14,683 nt of DNA, taken from Eubacteriales bacterium. GTDB taxonomy: Bacteria > Bacillota > Clostridia > Lachnospirales > Lachnospiraceae. The stretch is from positions 1-14,683 of the forward strand of contig JAUNPT010000044.1 in the NCBI GenBank assembly GCA_030536565.1, in the 5' to 3' direction. Position numbers and translations under genes: made by a program. The notes under the pieces are model-generated. The model saw only the letters and a program-made list of their open reading frames with translations, was not told the origin of the DNA and searched no databases. The stretch's first letter is position 1, and each line of letters starts with the position of its first letter. Positions 14,673-14,683 of the stretch are shown here, in pieces.

Positions 14673-14683
14673 TTATAAGTATT

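Overview
The window looks like chromosome from a low-GC, Gram-positive anaerobe of the Clostridia, most likely Lachnospiraceae-like. This rests on AT-rich DNA, strong GGAGG-type ribosome binding sites, TTG/GTG starts, and a gene set that partly mirrors the Bacillus subtilis ywlC-ywlE-rpiB-upp-atp-ywmB neighbourhood. Species cannot be fixed from the sequence alone. Every gene but one is on the + strand. No RNA gene, insertion sequence, phage gene or CRISPR array was seen.

Layout. (1) 1-2441: a 5'-truncated membrane-anchored GH18 protein with an SH3 domain (YaaH/SleL-like) and a CwlD-like N-acetylmuramoyl-L-alanine amidase, both acting on peptidoglycan. (2) 2454-5099: a tight housekeeping run: Sua5-type threonylcarbamoyl-AMP synthase (tRNA t6A), YwlE-type low-molecular-weight phosphatase, RpiB and uracil phosphoribosyltransferase, closed by a hairpin terminator. 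(3) 5175-5660: a ComEB-type dCMP deaminase. (4) 5659-5902: a large nested inverted repeat of about 244 bp with no coding content, between convergent genes. (5) 5934-6401, minus strand: a DUF402 protein, the only reverse gene, divergent from (6) 6658-13821: a complete F1Fo ATP synthase operon in the order atpZ-I-B-E-F-H-A-G-D-C. (7) 13881-14672: a membrane-anchored YwmB-like protein, separated from atpC by a hairpin whose 3' arm contains this gene's Shine-Dalgarno sequence.

How it fits together. The ATP synthase is intact by every motif checked. Its c subunit carries the full set of ligands known from Na+-driven enzymes, so sodium rather than proton coupling is the better prediction. The 6402-6657 gap holds two well-formed divergent sigma-A-type promoters, one for the DUF402 gene and one for the atp operon, with GAATTG/CAATTC half-sites around the atp -35. 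There is no convincing new multi-gene system here. The least-explained items are the 244-bp palindromic element, the terminator/SD-sequestering hairpin after atpC, and the DUF402 gene placed between nucleotide salvage and ATP synthase. No gene-free stretch exceeds 300 bases; the two longest (5661-5933 and 6402-6657) are described as the palindromic element and the divergent promoter region.
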